NCBI GenBank assembly: GCA_017439235.1
Contig: JAFSJN010000017.1
Span: forward strand, 1-64,000
Source: Paludibacteraceae bacterium
GTDB lineage: Bacteria > Bacteroidota > Bacteroidia > Bacteroidales > Paludibacteraceae
Direction of reading: 5' to 3'
DNA length: 64,000 nucleotides
Below, in pieces: positions 25,401 to 34,600 of this stretch. Within the stretch, counting starts at the first letter, position 1. Every line of letters starts with the position of its first letter. The notes beneath the pieces were generated by a model. That model ran no database searches. It saw only the letters and a program-made list of their open reading frames with translations, and was not told the origin of the DNA. Made by a program: the position numbers and the translations under genes.

Positions 25401-25454
25401 GAACTGCGCCGTATTATCAGTTCCAGTTTGAAACGTAACGTCAAAATACAATAA
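22404..25454 (+). CDS. AsmA-like envelope protein
   Basis: A 1016-aa protein with one N-terminal membrane helix (residues ~6-31) and a very long periplasmic body. The start RLTPIVNQVTDTLVTCPYSIEEVNLTFFRTFPNFGVAVRGL and repeated 'LxGxV' beta strands match the AsmA family; the C-terminal ~250 residues include the conserved GGNHYLDMNFNYHASLLKPFYIGVDVGGNL region. Family members are thought to bridge the envelope and move phospholipids or affect outer-membrane assembly. Coupled to the lipoprotein upstream (ATGA) and only 2 bp from the peptidase downstream. Confidence 0.88.
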   Translation: MKRFWKIFGITLASLIAFVLLVVGSVVYVVFTPKRLTPIVNQVTDTLVTCPYSIEEVNLTFFRTFPNFGVAVRGLYVINPMEGAPSDTVLAVPELVVSVDLKKAIKGDIFIRHFSLNEVEANLYIAADGKTNFDVLRLPESSPKDTTDTVPGWQLRSLGWEDALRVSARKLCFVDEPDTISASLNNLQLTIGELYRDNCQGAKIDLTARQIACALKGVQYADGVNLNLTLPVLLADGTERVVIDGTQVSVNEFEIQLDGIVGTPCLSSGIYTCDLNLKTNDWQISSVLALLPEQYRSLIPKEIEADGKIHLQAHAYGQYDSITMPLIDARIALKDAAGHYDLKVLPYRFQALAADIAAHVDLNNNTKTTADIKRLYARTGETSVTLQGSVRDIFRHKKDFDLGNPLCNMIADMKVNMDDVNCWLPQTEAQSALHGRLAGRVTLLTRLNDILNFNLNKMKVKGDLAIDALNVLWQDSTMATADRMTIVMTAPRPNISDPNILSADCSVGLKNLHALVLPAKMDALVDGGTLTGEVEIDTQDTTLVPTLAAGFDLGDLRFVLDSISAHAVAPKGKVMLTGSRRNKTVPRLSVDFAAQAMQANMGEGLKASSGIINIEARALYKADADNILLKWNPRLNFELQNARADIALLGTPVEIPQIKFAYSNRECVIDTSRIVLGKSDFSLGGEFKNLGLWLRKEGELTGSLRFTSDRTDVNELLTIVDQVNKSTGNVAPQDSTATAATKQNKDKDPFMVPEHVDLTLMTNIRNAYAFDQHLKNLGGRIYVQDGKLILEEMGFVCEAAKLQLTAMYQTPRRNHLYVGFDYHMIDIDIQQLISMIPQLDTMVPMLREFKGGAQFHIAAETYLNSKYEPKTSTLRGACSVEGKNLVLMDSKTFSTISKILMFNRKTENLIDSISVQIALYKDEVTVYPFCVSIDNYMAAVGGNHYLDMNFNYHASLLKPFYIGVDVGGNLDDLKIKAAKCRYAKDFRPLFHKDADTHSAELRRIISSSLKRNVKIQ

Positions 25455-25456
25455 TT

Positions 25457-27559
25457 ATGAACCGACTGATTCGTTCTACATTCATCTTTAGTGTCGCACT
25501 TATGACTCTTTCCTGTGCTCGTCAGAATCCGTTCCTGACCGATATGAAGACTCCATACGGAGTACCTGCTTTCGACCAAATACAGTTGGAAGACTATATG
25601 CCTGCCTTTGAGGAAGGTATCGCTCGTCAACAGGCCGAGATAGAGGCTATCGTCAATAACCTCGATGCACCTACATTTGCCAATACAGTAGAAGCTCTGG
25701 ACCGCACCGGTATGCTCCTGGAGCAGGTGAGCGGCGCATTCTTCAATGTACTGGAAGCCGATGGTAACGCCGAGATGGATTCGATAGCCAATATTATAGC
25801 TCCGCGTTTGAGTGAGTTGAACGACGCTATAGTGATGAACGAAGCCCTTTTTGCCCGCATCAAGGCTGTATACGATGAACGCGACAATCTGGCTCTCACA
25901 CCAGAGCAGATGCGTCTGCTGACCGAGACCTATAAGTCGTTTGTCAATAACGGAGCCAACCTGCCGGCAGAGCAGAAAGAGCGCCTCAAACAAATCAATA
26001 GCGAGTTGGCTGTGCTCAGTCTGCGTTTTGGTCAGAATGTAGTGGCCGAGACGAATGCTTGTCAGCGTTTTATTACCGAAGAGGAACAACTGACCGGTCT
26101 GCCCGAGTCGGCTAAGGCTGCTGCGGCCGAAGAAGCTGCTGCGGCCGGTCATCCGGGAGAGTGGCTCTTTACACCCAAGCGCACCTCTTTCACGCCCGTA
26201 CTGCAGTATTGCTCCAACCGCGACCTACGTCAACAACTGCTCATGGACTACACCTCGCGGGGCAACCATGACAACGAGAACGATAACAAATCTGTCATTG
26301 TGCGTGAGATGCAACTGCGTATCGAAAAAGCCCGCCTCTTTGGGTACGACAACCCGGCTGACTATATCCTTGCTGACTGCATGGCAAAAGACCATCAGAC
26401 TGTTGACGCGTTCCTGCAAACGGTGTGGAAACCCAGTCTGCAAGCCGCTAAGCGGGAGGCTGCCGAGTTGCAACAACTCATGAACGAAGACCTGCCGGGC
26501 GAGCAACTGCAACCCTGGGACTGGTGGTATTATGCCGAGAAGTTGCGCAAAGCGAAATATGCCTTGGACGAAGAAGAACTCAAACCGTACTTCGAACTCA
26601 ATCACGTGATGAACGGAGCCTTCTGGTTGGCATACAACCTCTATGGCCTCAACTTCGAACCGCTGAACGACATGCCGGTGTACAATCCGGAAGTGAAGGT
26701 GTTTAAGGTAACCGACAACGACGGTTCGCTGGTGGGAATCCTCTATACCGACTATTTCCCGCGTGCCGGTAAACGTCCCGGAGCTTGGATGAATAATATC
26801 TGCCCGCAATATGTCGATGCTGACGGTGTTGACCATCGTCCGGTTATCATCAATGTAGGTAATTTCAATAAACCTACCAAAGATCAGCCCTCGCTGCTCT
26901 CGATGGATGATGTAGAGACCCTCTTCCACGAGTTTGGTCACGCTCTCCACGGACTGATGAGTAAGGCTCACTACAAACGCCTGAGCGGCACCAATACGCC
27001 GCGCGACTTTGTCGAGTTGCCCAGTCTGTTTATGGAGAACTACTGCTATGATCCGTATATCATGTCCATCTACGCCCGTCATTATCAGACCGGTGAGGTG
27101 ATGCCTATTGAGTTGGTGGAGAAAATCAATAAGGCCGGCAAGTTCAATCAGGGCTTTGTGACTACTGAACTGCTCAGCGCCTCTATTCTGGATATGGATT
27201 TCCACGAACTGACCTCAGCCGACGGACTGGATATCAATGCCTTTGAGGCTCAGAGTATGAAGAAGATGGGTATGATACCGCAGATTATTGTGCGCTATCG
27301 TCCTACTTTCTACAACCATATTTTTACTACCGGTTACGAAGCCGGTTACTATAGTTATACTTGGTCTGCGGTGCTGGATGCGGATGCATTTGCGGCGTTT
27401 AAGGAGACCGGTGATATCCTCGACCAGGCTACTGCCCGCCGTTTCCGCCACTTACTCGAACAGGGAGGTACACGCGATGCTCAGGAGTTGTATTTGGAGT
27501 TCCGCGGTAAGCCGGCTGATGCACAACACCTGCTGCGTAGAAAAGGATTTATAGAATAA
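25457..27559 (+). CDS. dcp: M3-family zinc metallopeptidase (dipeptidyl carboxypeptidase-like) lipoprotein
   Basis: A 700-aa peptidase. Lipoprotein signal with LSC lipobox (FIFSVALMTLSC), then the all-helical M3 fold. The zinc site is HEFGHALHG (His491, Glu492, His495) with the third ligand in ELPSLFMENYC. The mature start NPFLTDMKTPYGVPAFDQI is typical of Dcp/peptidyl-dipeptidase. It removes dipeptides from peptide C-termini, here probably in the periplasm. Same operon as the AsmA-like gene. Confidence 0.95.
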   Translation: MNRLIRSTFIFSVALMTLSCARQNPFLTDMKTPYGVPAFDQIQLEDYMPAFEEGIARQQAEIEAIVNNLDAPTFANTVEALDRTGMLLEQVSGAFFNVLEADGNAEMDSIANIIAPRLSELNDAIVMNEALFARIKAVYDERDNLALTPEQMRLLTETYKSFVNNGANLPAEQKERLKQINSELAVLSLRFGQNVVAETNACQRFITEEEQLTGLPESAKAAAAEEAAAAGHPGEWLFTPKRTSFTPVLQYCSNRDLRQQLLMDYTSRGNHDNENDNKSVIVREMQLRIEKARLFGYDNPADYILADCMAKDHQTVDAFLQTVWKPSLQAAKREAAELQQLMNEDLPGEQLQPWDWWYYAEKLRKAKYALDEEELKPYFELNHVMNGAFWLAYNLYGLNFEPLNDMPVYNPEVKVFKVTDNDGSLVGILYTDYFPRAGKRPGAWMNNICPQYVDADGVDHRPVIINVGNFNKPTKDQPSLLSMDDVETLFHEFGHALHGLMSKAHYKRLSGTNTPRDFVELPSLFMENYCYDPYIMSIYARHYQTGEVMPIELVEKINKAGKFNQGFVTTELLSASILDMDFHELTSADGLDINAFEAQSMKKMGMIPQIIVRYRPTFYNHIFTTGYEAGYYSYTWSAVLDADAFAAFKETGDILDQATARRFRHLLEQGGTRDAQELYLEFRGKPADAQHLLRRKGFIE

Positions 27560-27564
27560 TAGAG

Positions 27565-27909
27565 ATGAACTGGTCCTATTTCCTCACATGGCGTCTTCCG
27601 GTAGCCTTAGCCCTGGTGGCTTTGGCTGTATGGCCTATCCATAAGGCCTACCGGCTGTTGCGTATCGGGGATTTGGACATGATTGACCACGGGGCTATAG
27701 AAGAGTCGTTCTTGTCCACTTTGTTGATAGGCATAGCGGCGGCCTTCTTCCCCTGGACAGGCATTGCGGTTATCGGCGTATGGATAGCATTGCGGCATAA
27801 ATGGTTGCTCTCTATGCGAGCCTTCCTGGCCTCGCTGATAGCTATAGCGGTATGCGCTATGTGGTACGTGGTTATCCGGTATGCGGTACAATATTGGAAT
27901 ATTTTTTAA
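27565..27909 (+). CDS. Small membrane protein, unknown
   Basis: A 114-aa protein with three hydrophobic helices (LPVALALVALAVWPIHKAY, LSTLLIGIAAAFFPWTGIAVIGVW, FLASLIAIAVCAMWYVVIRY). Between the first two is a polar segment DLDMIDHGAIEESF. I do not recognise a family. It lies 5 bp after the peptidase and 11 bp before the glycosidase. Confidence 0.65.
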   Translation: MNWSYFLTWRLPVALALVALAVWPIHKAYRLLRIGDLDMIDHGAIEESFLSTLLIGIAAAFFPWTGIAVIGVWIALRHKWLLSMRAFLASLIAIAVCAMWYVVIRYAVQYWNIF

Positions 27910-27920
27910 CAACTGATACG

Positions 27921-30746
27921 ATGAAAAAAACACTAACTCTTTGTTTACTTCTCACGGCCATGTGGTCGTCCTTGTATGCTGATGTCAGTCCTAAACGCGA
28001 GTTCCGTGCTACCTGGCTGGCTACCGTACAGAGTATCGACTGGCCGTACGTCAAAGCTACCTCTTCAGGTAATATATTGACGCAGAAAAAAGAACTGACT
28101 GCCTACCTGGATAAGTTGGTGGCCGGTAATATGAATGCCTGCTGTTTGCAAGTGCGTTCGCTTAGCGATGCCTTGTACCAGTCGTCTTACGAACCCTGGG
28201 CCGCCTGTCTAACCGGCACACGCGGTCAAGACCCCGGTTATGATCCCCTGGCCTTTGCTGTTGCTGAAGCGCATAAACGTGGTCTGGAATTACATATCTG
28301 GGTCAATCCCTTCCGTGTCACCTCGTCCGGCAATGTTAAGGAGACGGACTTGGTGTATAAGAACTGCAAACAATGGCTGCTCAAATACGACAACGGCTCC
28401 TTCTCGGGCGTTATCATCGACCCCGGTTACCCGGAGGCGCGCGCGTATGTGAATAAGGTGTTGATGGAGATTATCAACAACTACGATGTCGACGGAATCA
28501 TCATGGATGACTATTTCTATCCTTACGGCGGTACTACTACCGAAGACGCCACCTCTCGCTCCTTGTATTGCCCATCAGGAGCCAATGTGGGCGATTGGAG
28601 ACGCTCCAATGTGGATAAGTCTATCAAGATGCTGTACGATAGCATACAGGCCGTTAAACCCTGGGTTCGCTTCGGTATGGGACCTTTCGGTATTTGGACT
28701 ACCCAATCGTCCGTTGCTACCAAATACGGTATTACCCTGCCTTCCGGCATCAACGGTCTGGACGACTATGCCGTACAGTTCTGCAACACGGTAGAATGGG
28801 TCAAGGGTGGTTATGTCGACTACATAGCACCGCAACTATATTGGGCAACAACTTCTTCCGGTCAGAGTTATCATCGTCTCTGCCAATGGTGGGGACAGAC
28901 CGTGTGCAAACACTTCTCTGACCTGCTGCCGGGCAATAAGCGCGTCGACTTCTTCGTTTCGCAAGCTGCTTATCGTTTTGATGCCGAGGAGATGGGGCTG
29001 GAAGTCGATGATAACCGTAAATACGACCAGTTAGGCGGTCCCGGTTCGGTATTTTATAATACCAACTCATACCTGGTACAGAGTCAGCAATCAGGAGATC
29101 GTGAGATGCACCTCAAATTGCGTCAGTCGCACTTTACCCAATATGCTCTGCCGCCTGCGATGGATTGGAAGACAGCTGTTACGTTGCCTGCTCCCACCAA
29201 TCTGCAGGTCAACGAAGGTACGCTGCAGTGGGAAGGCTCATGCGAACGCTATACCGTCTATGCTTGGCCGAAAGGACTGGATAAGGATATGGCGATGGAG
29301 TCGTCGCAATACCTGTTGGGCGTGACCTATTCCAACTCGTTTGCCCTGACCGATGTCTCCGATTTAGCCAACACCACACTGGCTGTATGCCCGTATGACC
29401 GCTTCGGTAATGAATATGCTCCTGCTATGTTTAACGAAGGCGAACAGAAGCCCTTCTACCGCATCCAGGTAGTATCCGATGATCCGGATATGGGTTCGGT
29501 AAGCGGTAGTGGTGAGTTTATTGAGGACTCGCGCGCCGTTATCATGGCTAAGCCTGTCTACGGTTATGAGTTTGTGCGCTGGAACGACGGCAACACCCTC
29601 AATCCGCGTCCGATAACCGTCAAGGCGAATGCTACCTACACGGCTTATTTCCGTACGATTCCTGCTCCCTCGCCCGAAACAGGTACTTTCTCCGTTACAT
29701 CGTTATGGTCGGTATCAGCTGCCACGTCGGGCTTTATGACTACCGACAACGCCAACCGCAGTATAGCTTACTATGCCGGCGAGGTATATGTCTCGGACGG
29801 AGCAACACATAAATATTCTATTCTGGACGCTGCTACTGGTCAACTCAAACAGCAGGTAGACCTGCCTAACGAGTACTTCCAATTCCATAACCTGCGCTTC
29901 ACCGAGGATGGTCAACTGCTCTTTGGTAATAGCGGTACAAATGCCAATTACCAATCTGTATATGCCGATGTGGAGGATCAAGTGACGTTGCTCAAGAAGA
30001 TGACGCATGCCGAGTTTGGACGCACGGATTATTTCTATCCATACGGTTCATGGGAAGGTAGCGGTTATGTACTCATGCTCAGTAATAATGGCGGTAAATT
30101 GCTCTATATGCCATTTGCCGGTGGCGAGTTGCTCAACGAGTCTGTTGTCTCGCACGAAGACCTGCCGGGTGGCACTTCGGCTAAGGCCGTTCCTGCTGAT
30201 GCCAATACCTGCTTTATCTCGGTACCCGGTAAGTCGATACGCCGTTATTCGGTATGGACGGGCGAACAGGTAGAGAGTTGGAAGCGTGTCAGCCCGACAC
30301 TCAATAAGACGATAACCGGTTGCGGTACTTTCCGCACGCACGGCCACGTATGCCTGATTACTCCGGTGGAGACCTTCGGTAGTTTTGAGGTGTGGGATAT
30401 CACCAACGGCATGGCTACGCCTACTCAATTAGTAACGGCTACACCCGCTCTGGGTAGCACGGAAAACGGTGCCTATACCGTCGACTTTGCTACACGCGTC
30501 AGCGGTAATAATGTCGATATCTTTGTCCTTGCTCCCAACAACGGCGTTGCTGCTTATCGTCTGACCTTTGCGCCGGCGAGTACGGGTATTACCGAGACTG
30601 TGGCCGACGGACGCCTCGAAGTCTATGACCTGCAGGGTCGTCTGCTGTTCAGCGGTACGGATACCGACCGCGAATGGTTCCACAGTCTGCAACCGGGCGT
30701 ATATATAATCCGCGAAGGAGACAACAGATATAAGATTTGCAAATAA
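27921..30746 (+). CDS. Secreted GHL10 (DigH-like) glycoside hydrolase with T9SS-like tail
   Basis: A 941-aa protein from ATG 27921 (signal peptide KKTLTLCLLLTAMWSSLYA). Residues ~20-400 are a GHL10 glycosidase: REFRATWLATVQSIDWP, then HIWVNPFRV and YDVDGIIMDDYFYP, with acidic residues at the barrel strand ends. The E. coli member DigH cleaves denuded peptidoglycan glycans. Residues ~515-577 are an InlB-like bacterial repeat (GSVSGSGEF...FVRWNDG). The next ~300 residues look like a beta-propeller, and the C-terminus (LEVYDLQGRLLFSG, LQPGVYIIREGDNRYKICK) is a T9SS-type sorting tail. An amidase is two genes downstream, which supports action on peptidoglycan. Confidence 0.85.
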   Translation: MKKTLTLCLLLTAMWSSLYADVSPKREFRATWLATVQSIDWPYVKATSSGNILTQKKELTAYLDKLVAGNMNACCLQVRSLSDALYQSSYEPWAACLTGTRGQDPGYDPLAFAVAEAHKRGLELHIWVNPFRVTSSGNVKETDLVYKNCKQWLLKYDNGSFSGVIIDPGYPEARAYVNKVLMEIINNYDVDGIIMDDYFYPYGGTTTEDATSRSLYCPSGANVGDWRRSNVDKSIKMLYDSIQAVKPWVRFGMGPFGIWTTQSSVATKYGITLPSGINGLDDYAVQFCNTVEWVKGGYVDYIAPQLYWATTSSGQSYHRLCQWWGQTVCKHFSDLLPGNKRVDFFVSQAAYRFDAEEMGLEVDDNRKYDQLGGPGSVFYNTNSYLVQSQQSGDREMHLKLRQSHFTQYALPPAMDWKTAVTLPAPTNLQVNEGTLQWEGSCERYTVYAWPKGLDKDMAMESSQYLLGVTYSNSFALTDVSDLANTTLAVCPYDRFGNEYAPAMFNEGEQKPFYRIQVVSDDPDMGSVSGSGEFIEDSRAVIMAKPVYGYEFVRWNDGNTLNPRPITVKANATYTAYFRTIPAPSPETGTFSVTSLWSVSAATSGFMTTDNANRSIAYYAGEVYVSDGATHKYSILDAATGQLKQQVDLPNEYFQFHNLRFTEDGQLLFGNSGTNANYQSVYADVEDQVTLLKKMTHAEFGRTDYFYPYGSWEGSGYVLMLSNNGGKLLYMPFAGGELLNESVVSHEDLPGGTSAKAVPADANTCFISVPGKSIRRYSVWTGEQVESWKRVSPTLNKTITGCGTFRTHGHVCLITPVETFGSFEVWDITNGMATPTQLVTATPALGSTENGAYTVDFATRVSGNNVDIFVLAPNNGVAAYRLTFAPASTGITETVADGRLEVYDLQGRLLFSGTDTDREWFHSLQPGVYIIREGDNRYKICK

Positions 30747-30779
30747 CACCACTTTACGAACCTTAAATAACTAATGCTT

Positions 30780-31613
30780 ATGAAAAAAACACTTCTTTCT
30801 CTGGCAGTCGTGCTCATGAGTATGGCTGCTGTAGCACAAGTATTGGAAGTGACGGGCATGCAACGCCTCGCTACTCCCGTTACTACCGATGCTAAGGTGG
30901 CTGGTATAGCGCCTGACGGCAGTTATATCCTGCTCACTTCGGCTTCTAACCAAGGCCTGACGCGTTTTGACCTCGCTACGGCCAAGGCTACCACCATCAC
31001 TACCGCTGCCGGCGCAGGGTACAATGTGCGCATCGCTGAAGGCGGTCGTCAGATTATCTTCCGGGAGACTACGGTAGGTAAAGACCACCTGCGTCGTCAC
31101 AACATGGTGCGCCTGAATATGGATACGCGTCGCCGTGCGGTTATTGCTCGTTCGCTGCGCGACATGTCGGCGCTCAAGAATGACGAAGCTCCCTCGATTA
31201 CTATCAACAACTGCCTGATGGAGTTGACCATCAACGGCGAGACCCGCACACTGGCTCCAAACGGCACGGACGGCAGTTATATCTGGCCTTCAATCAGTCC
31301 TGACGGCACTAAGATTTGTTACTACCTGGCCGGTAACGGATGCTGGGTATGCAATATCGACGGCTCCAATCCGCAATATATTGCCCACGACTGCCGTGCT
31401 GCCAAATGGTACAACAACGATGTCATCATCGCTATGGCTGACCACGATGACGGTCATTTCACTACCGAGTCCGCTATCGTAGCCTATACGCTGAACGGAA
31501 ATAAACAGGTGCTCACCGACAACTCGATGATAGCTATGTATCCCTATGCTATCGAAGGCGCTGTGGTCTTCTCTACCGAGGCCGGCGAGACCTATATTAT
31601 GAACGTTAAATAA
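30780..31613 (+). CDS. Secreted TolB/PD40-like beta-propeller protein
   Basis: A 277-aa protein (second of two close ATGs, 30774 and 30780) with signal peptide KKTLLSLAVVLMSMAAVAQ. Repeated SPDG/APDG blade motifs (GIAPDGSYILLTSA, PSISPDGTKICYYLAGNG) identify WD40-like PD40 blades as in TolB. It probably binds a partner or ligand and has no catalytic motif. Position between the glycosidase and amidase (8 bp from the latter) suggests it serves the same process. Confidence 0.8.
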   Translation: MKKTLLSLAVVLMSMAAVAQVLEVTGMQRLATPVTTDAKVAGIAPDGSYILLTSASNQGLTRFDLATAKATTITTAAGAGYNVRIAEGGRQIIFRETTVGKDHLRRHNMVRLNMDTRRRAVIARSLRDMSALKNDEAPSITINNCLMELTINGETRTLAPNGTDGSYIWPSISPDGTKICYYLAGNGCWVCNIDGSNPQYIAHDCRAAKWYNNDVIIAMADHDDGHFTTESAIVAYTLNGNKQVLTDNSMIAMYPYAIEGAVVFSTEAGETYIMNVK

Positions 31614-31621
31614 TAGCCGCC

Positions 31622-34600
31622 ATGAAACGTACAACACTTCTTTTGGCGCTTTGCGCCCTATTGGCGTTGCCGATGATGGCAACGGACCTGTCCGGCAAAC
31701 GTTTCTATATCAATCCCGGACACGGTAGTTTTGGACCCAATGATCGCCCGATGGCTACTATCCCTTATCCCAATCTGCCTACGACCGGCATGCCCGATAC
31801 CTGCGGATTCTACGAGACAAATACGAACCTATGGAAATGTCTTTACCTGGGACAACGCCTCAAAGAGGCCGGTGCTACGGTGCTCTTCTCGCGTACGAAG
31901 AATGGTCCTTGGCCGTATGCTAAGGTTAACGGAGACTATCCTGACTATACTACAGCAGGCTACAAAGCTCTGCCGGATTATGAGAAGTACAACCGCAACC
32001 TAACGGAGATTTGCGAGGAGGTAGAAGCCAACAATATCGACTACTTCATCTCTGTTCACTCCAATGCCGCTACCGACGGTTCTACAGCCAACTATCCGCT
32101 GTTCCTCTACCGTGGTAAGGACGGTCAGTCGGAAGAGGCTGTCGCCGGCAGTTATGCTAAGGCAGCTGCTTGTTGGGCTTATCGCAACGGCATTATGTTG
32201 TCCGGTATCGACCCGTCGACCTCGTATAAGACTTCTACCAACCTGCGTGGCGATATATCGTTCTACGGCAGCAGTTCGACGCGTACGTCGGCTTATTCCG
32301 GCAAACAGTATACCGGTTATCTGGGCGTACTCAAACACGGTGCTTCCGGTTACCTGGTAGAAGGTTATTTCCATACCTACCAACCGGCTCGTCACCGTGC
32401 CCTCAATCCTGATTATTGCCATCAGGAAGGCTTGGCTTACTACCGCGGTATCGTAGATTATTACAATGCCGGTAAGGATACCAAAGGCTACATCATGGGT
32501 ACCATCAAGGATGTCAACAACCGCATGAGCAACAACCTGTTCCAGTACTCGCCTCAGACTAACGACCAATGGGTGCCTTGTAACGGTGCCGTGGTAACGC
32601 TCTACAAGGGTGGCGTTAAGGTGGCTGACTACCAGGTGGATAATAACTACAACGGTATCTTCGTATTCGAGAATCTCGAACCCGGTAACGACTATACTCT
32701 CGATGCCGTTTGCGAGGGTTATCACCCGCTCACTGATGAGTATAAGACGCCTCTGACCGTTAAGGCTAACGAGACGACCTATCCCTTCATCTTCCTGGCC
32801 GATACATCGTGGACACCTCCTGCGGTTGTCTATCGCAACTATCCGGAGCCTGATCAGCCCGCATATCTGCAGGTAGCTTCGTCCTACGAGATGAAAGCGG
32901 TCTATACCGCCAATACTATTGTCGACATGGACGGACTCACTATCCGTCGTGTACTCTATCGCAACGGTTTGATGTATGTACTGGCTATTGACAACCAGCG
33001 CAATCCTGTCCTCTTAGAGGTCAATCCGGATACGCAAGCTATCGTTAGCGAGATACCTACCAACTTCTGCTCTGTAGCATCTACTGAAGGTTTCAAACTC
33101 AGCGACATAGCCTTTACGGCCGATGGTTACCTGGTTGGATGTAATATGGAGGCGGTGGCGTACACGCCGACAAACAAATGGAATATCTATAAATGGGAGA
33201 AAGGCGATACAGGATGGACCGGTGCCTTGTGGTTCAATACCACCAATAACGAGACCGCCGGTAACTTCCTCAACGCCATGGTTGGTGCTTCGCTCGCTTA
33301 TTCGGGTACTACGGCTGACGGTACACTCGTATCGGAGGCATATACGACCGGTTCGGACGCTCACAATATGCGTTTCGTTATCTATACTATCGTAGATAAT
33401 GCTTATGCCGGTGCCGTACGCAATGTGCCCGCTACCAATATCCCGTTGAGGGACTATGGTCATGAGATACAGATGGTGGTTTCTCCGCGCGACAGCACTC
33501 AGTTTGTCTTCTTCTCGCCCAATAAGAACGCGTTTGAATGGAAGGTCAATCCTACTACCAATACCGCGCCTACCATCGTTGGTACGATGCCTTTCCACAC
33601 CATTACCGCCAACTTCTTCCGCTATGCCGGTCGCAGTATGATGGCTTGCCCAGCAGAAGATGCACAAGGTAAGAACGTAGGTGTGGCTCTGTATGATATC
33701 ACGGAAGGTGTAGACAAGGCTGAGGCTATCGCTACTACAAATACTACGCTCGAGTCGGCTGCTGCAACCTACACGATGGCATGCGGTGCAGTCAACAATG
33801 CCGATATCACCCTCTTCCTGGCTAAGGACAACACCTTTGCTAAGTTCACTACCGAGGGGGTAGCACAGCCTGTTATTCCGCATATCAATGCCTACAACCT
33901 CCGCATGACGTACGATGCTAACGCTGCGGCATATACCTTCACGTATACCACCAACATGGCGGCAAATAGCGTAGCACTCAATCTCTACCAGGAAGGCACT
34001 CAGATAGGTTCTATCGCGTTGCCTGCTGCCGTCAAGGGTGATAATGAGGCTACTATCAATGTTAGTGAGTTACCCGACTTTACCGGCGAGGCTACGTGGG
34101 CTCTCGAACTGACCGCCGATGCTGTGGCTAACTGGGGACAACTATTCGCTGATAACTCGATGCTTCGCACCGGTACAACGCGCGTGTTCAATGCCGTAGA
34201 TAATAGCCCTGAATCTGACTATTTCGGTCGCCTCTATATTATGCGTCGTGCAGGCTCGTCCGGTTCGGCAGAACGTCCCTATAGCGGTCTGTATGCCTAT
34301 AATCAGGACTACACCTTAGTGAGCGAAAACCTGCTTAAGGGCGGCGTAGAGTTCGGTAACCCGGCTCGATTGAATGTCGCTCCCGACGGCTATGTCTACC
34401 AAGCCGATTGGTCGGATGGTTATTCGGGTGTATATGTTATCAATCCTGCCGATTTGGAAGGCACCTTTACGCAGTTCTTCCTGGGCACACGCAATAGTAG
34501 CGGTCTATTCACCAACAATGGTGTACAGGTCGGCAGTTCGTCACCCGGCTTGGGTATCTATGGCACCGGCGAGGACACCCGACTCATCGTTTACAACGAG

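Noticed and set aside
26225-27205. 326-codon minus-strand open frame opposite the M3 peptidase
   Set aside because: It covers the HEFGH region in antisense and has no promoter, no recognisable domain and His/Val-rich composition typical of shadow frames.
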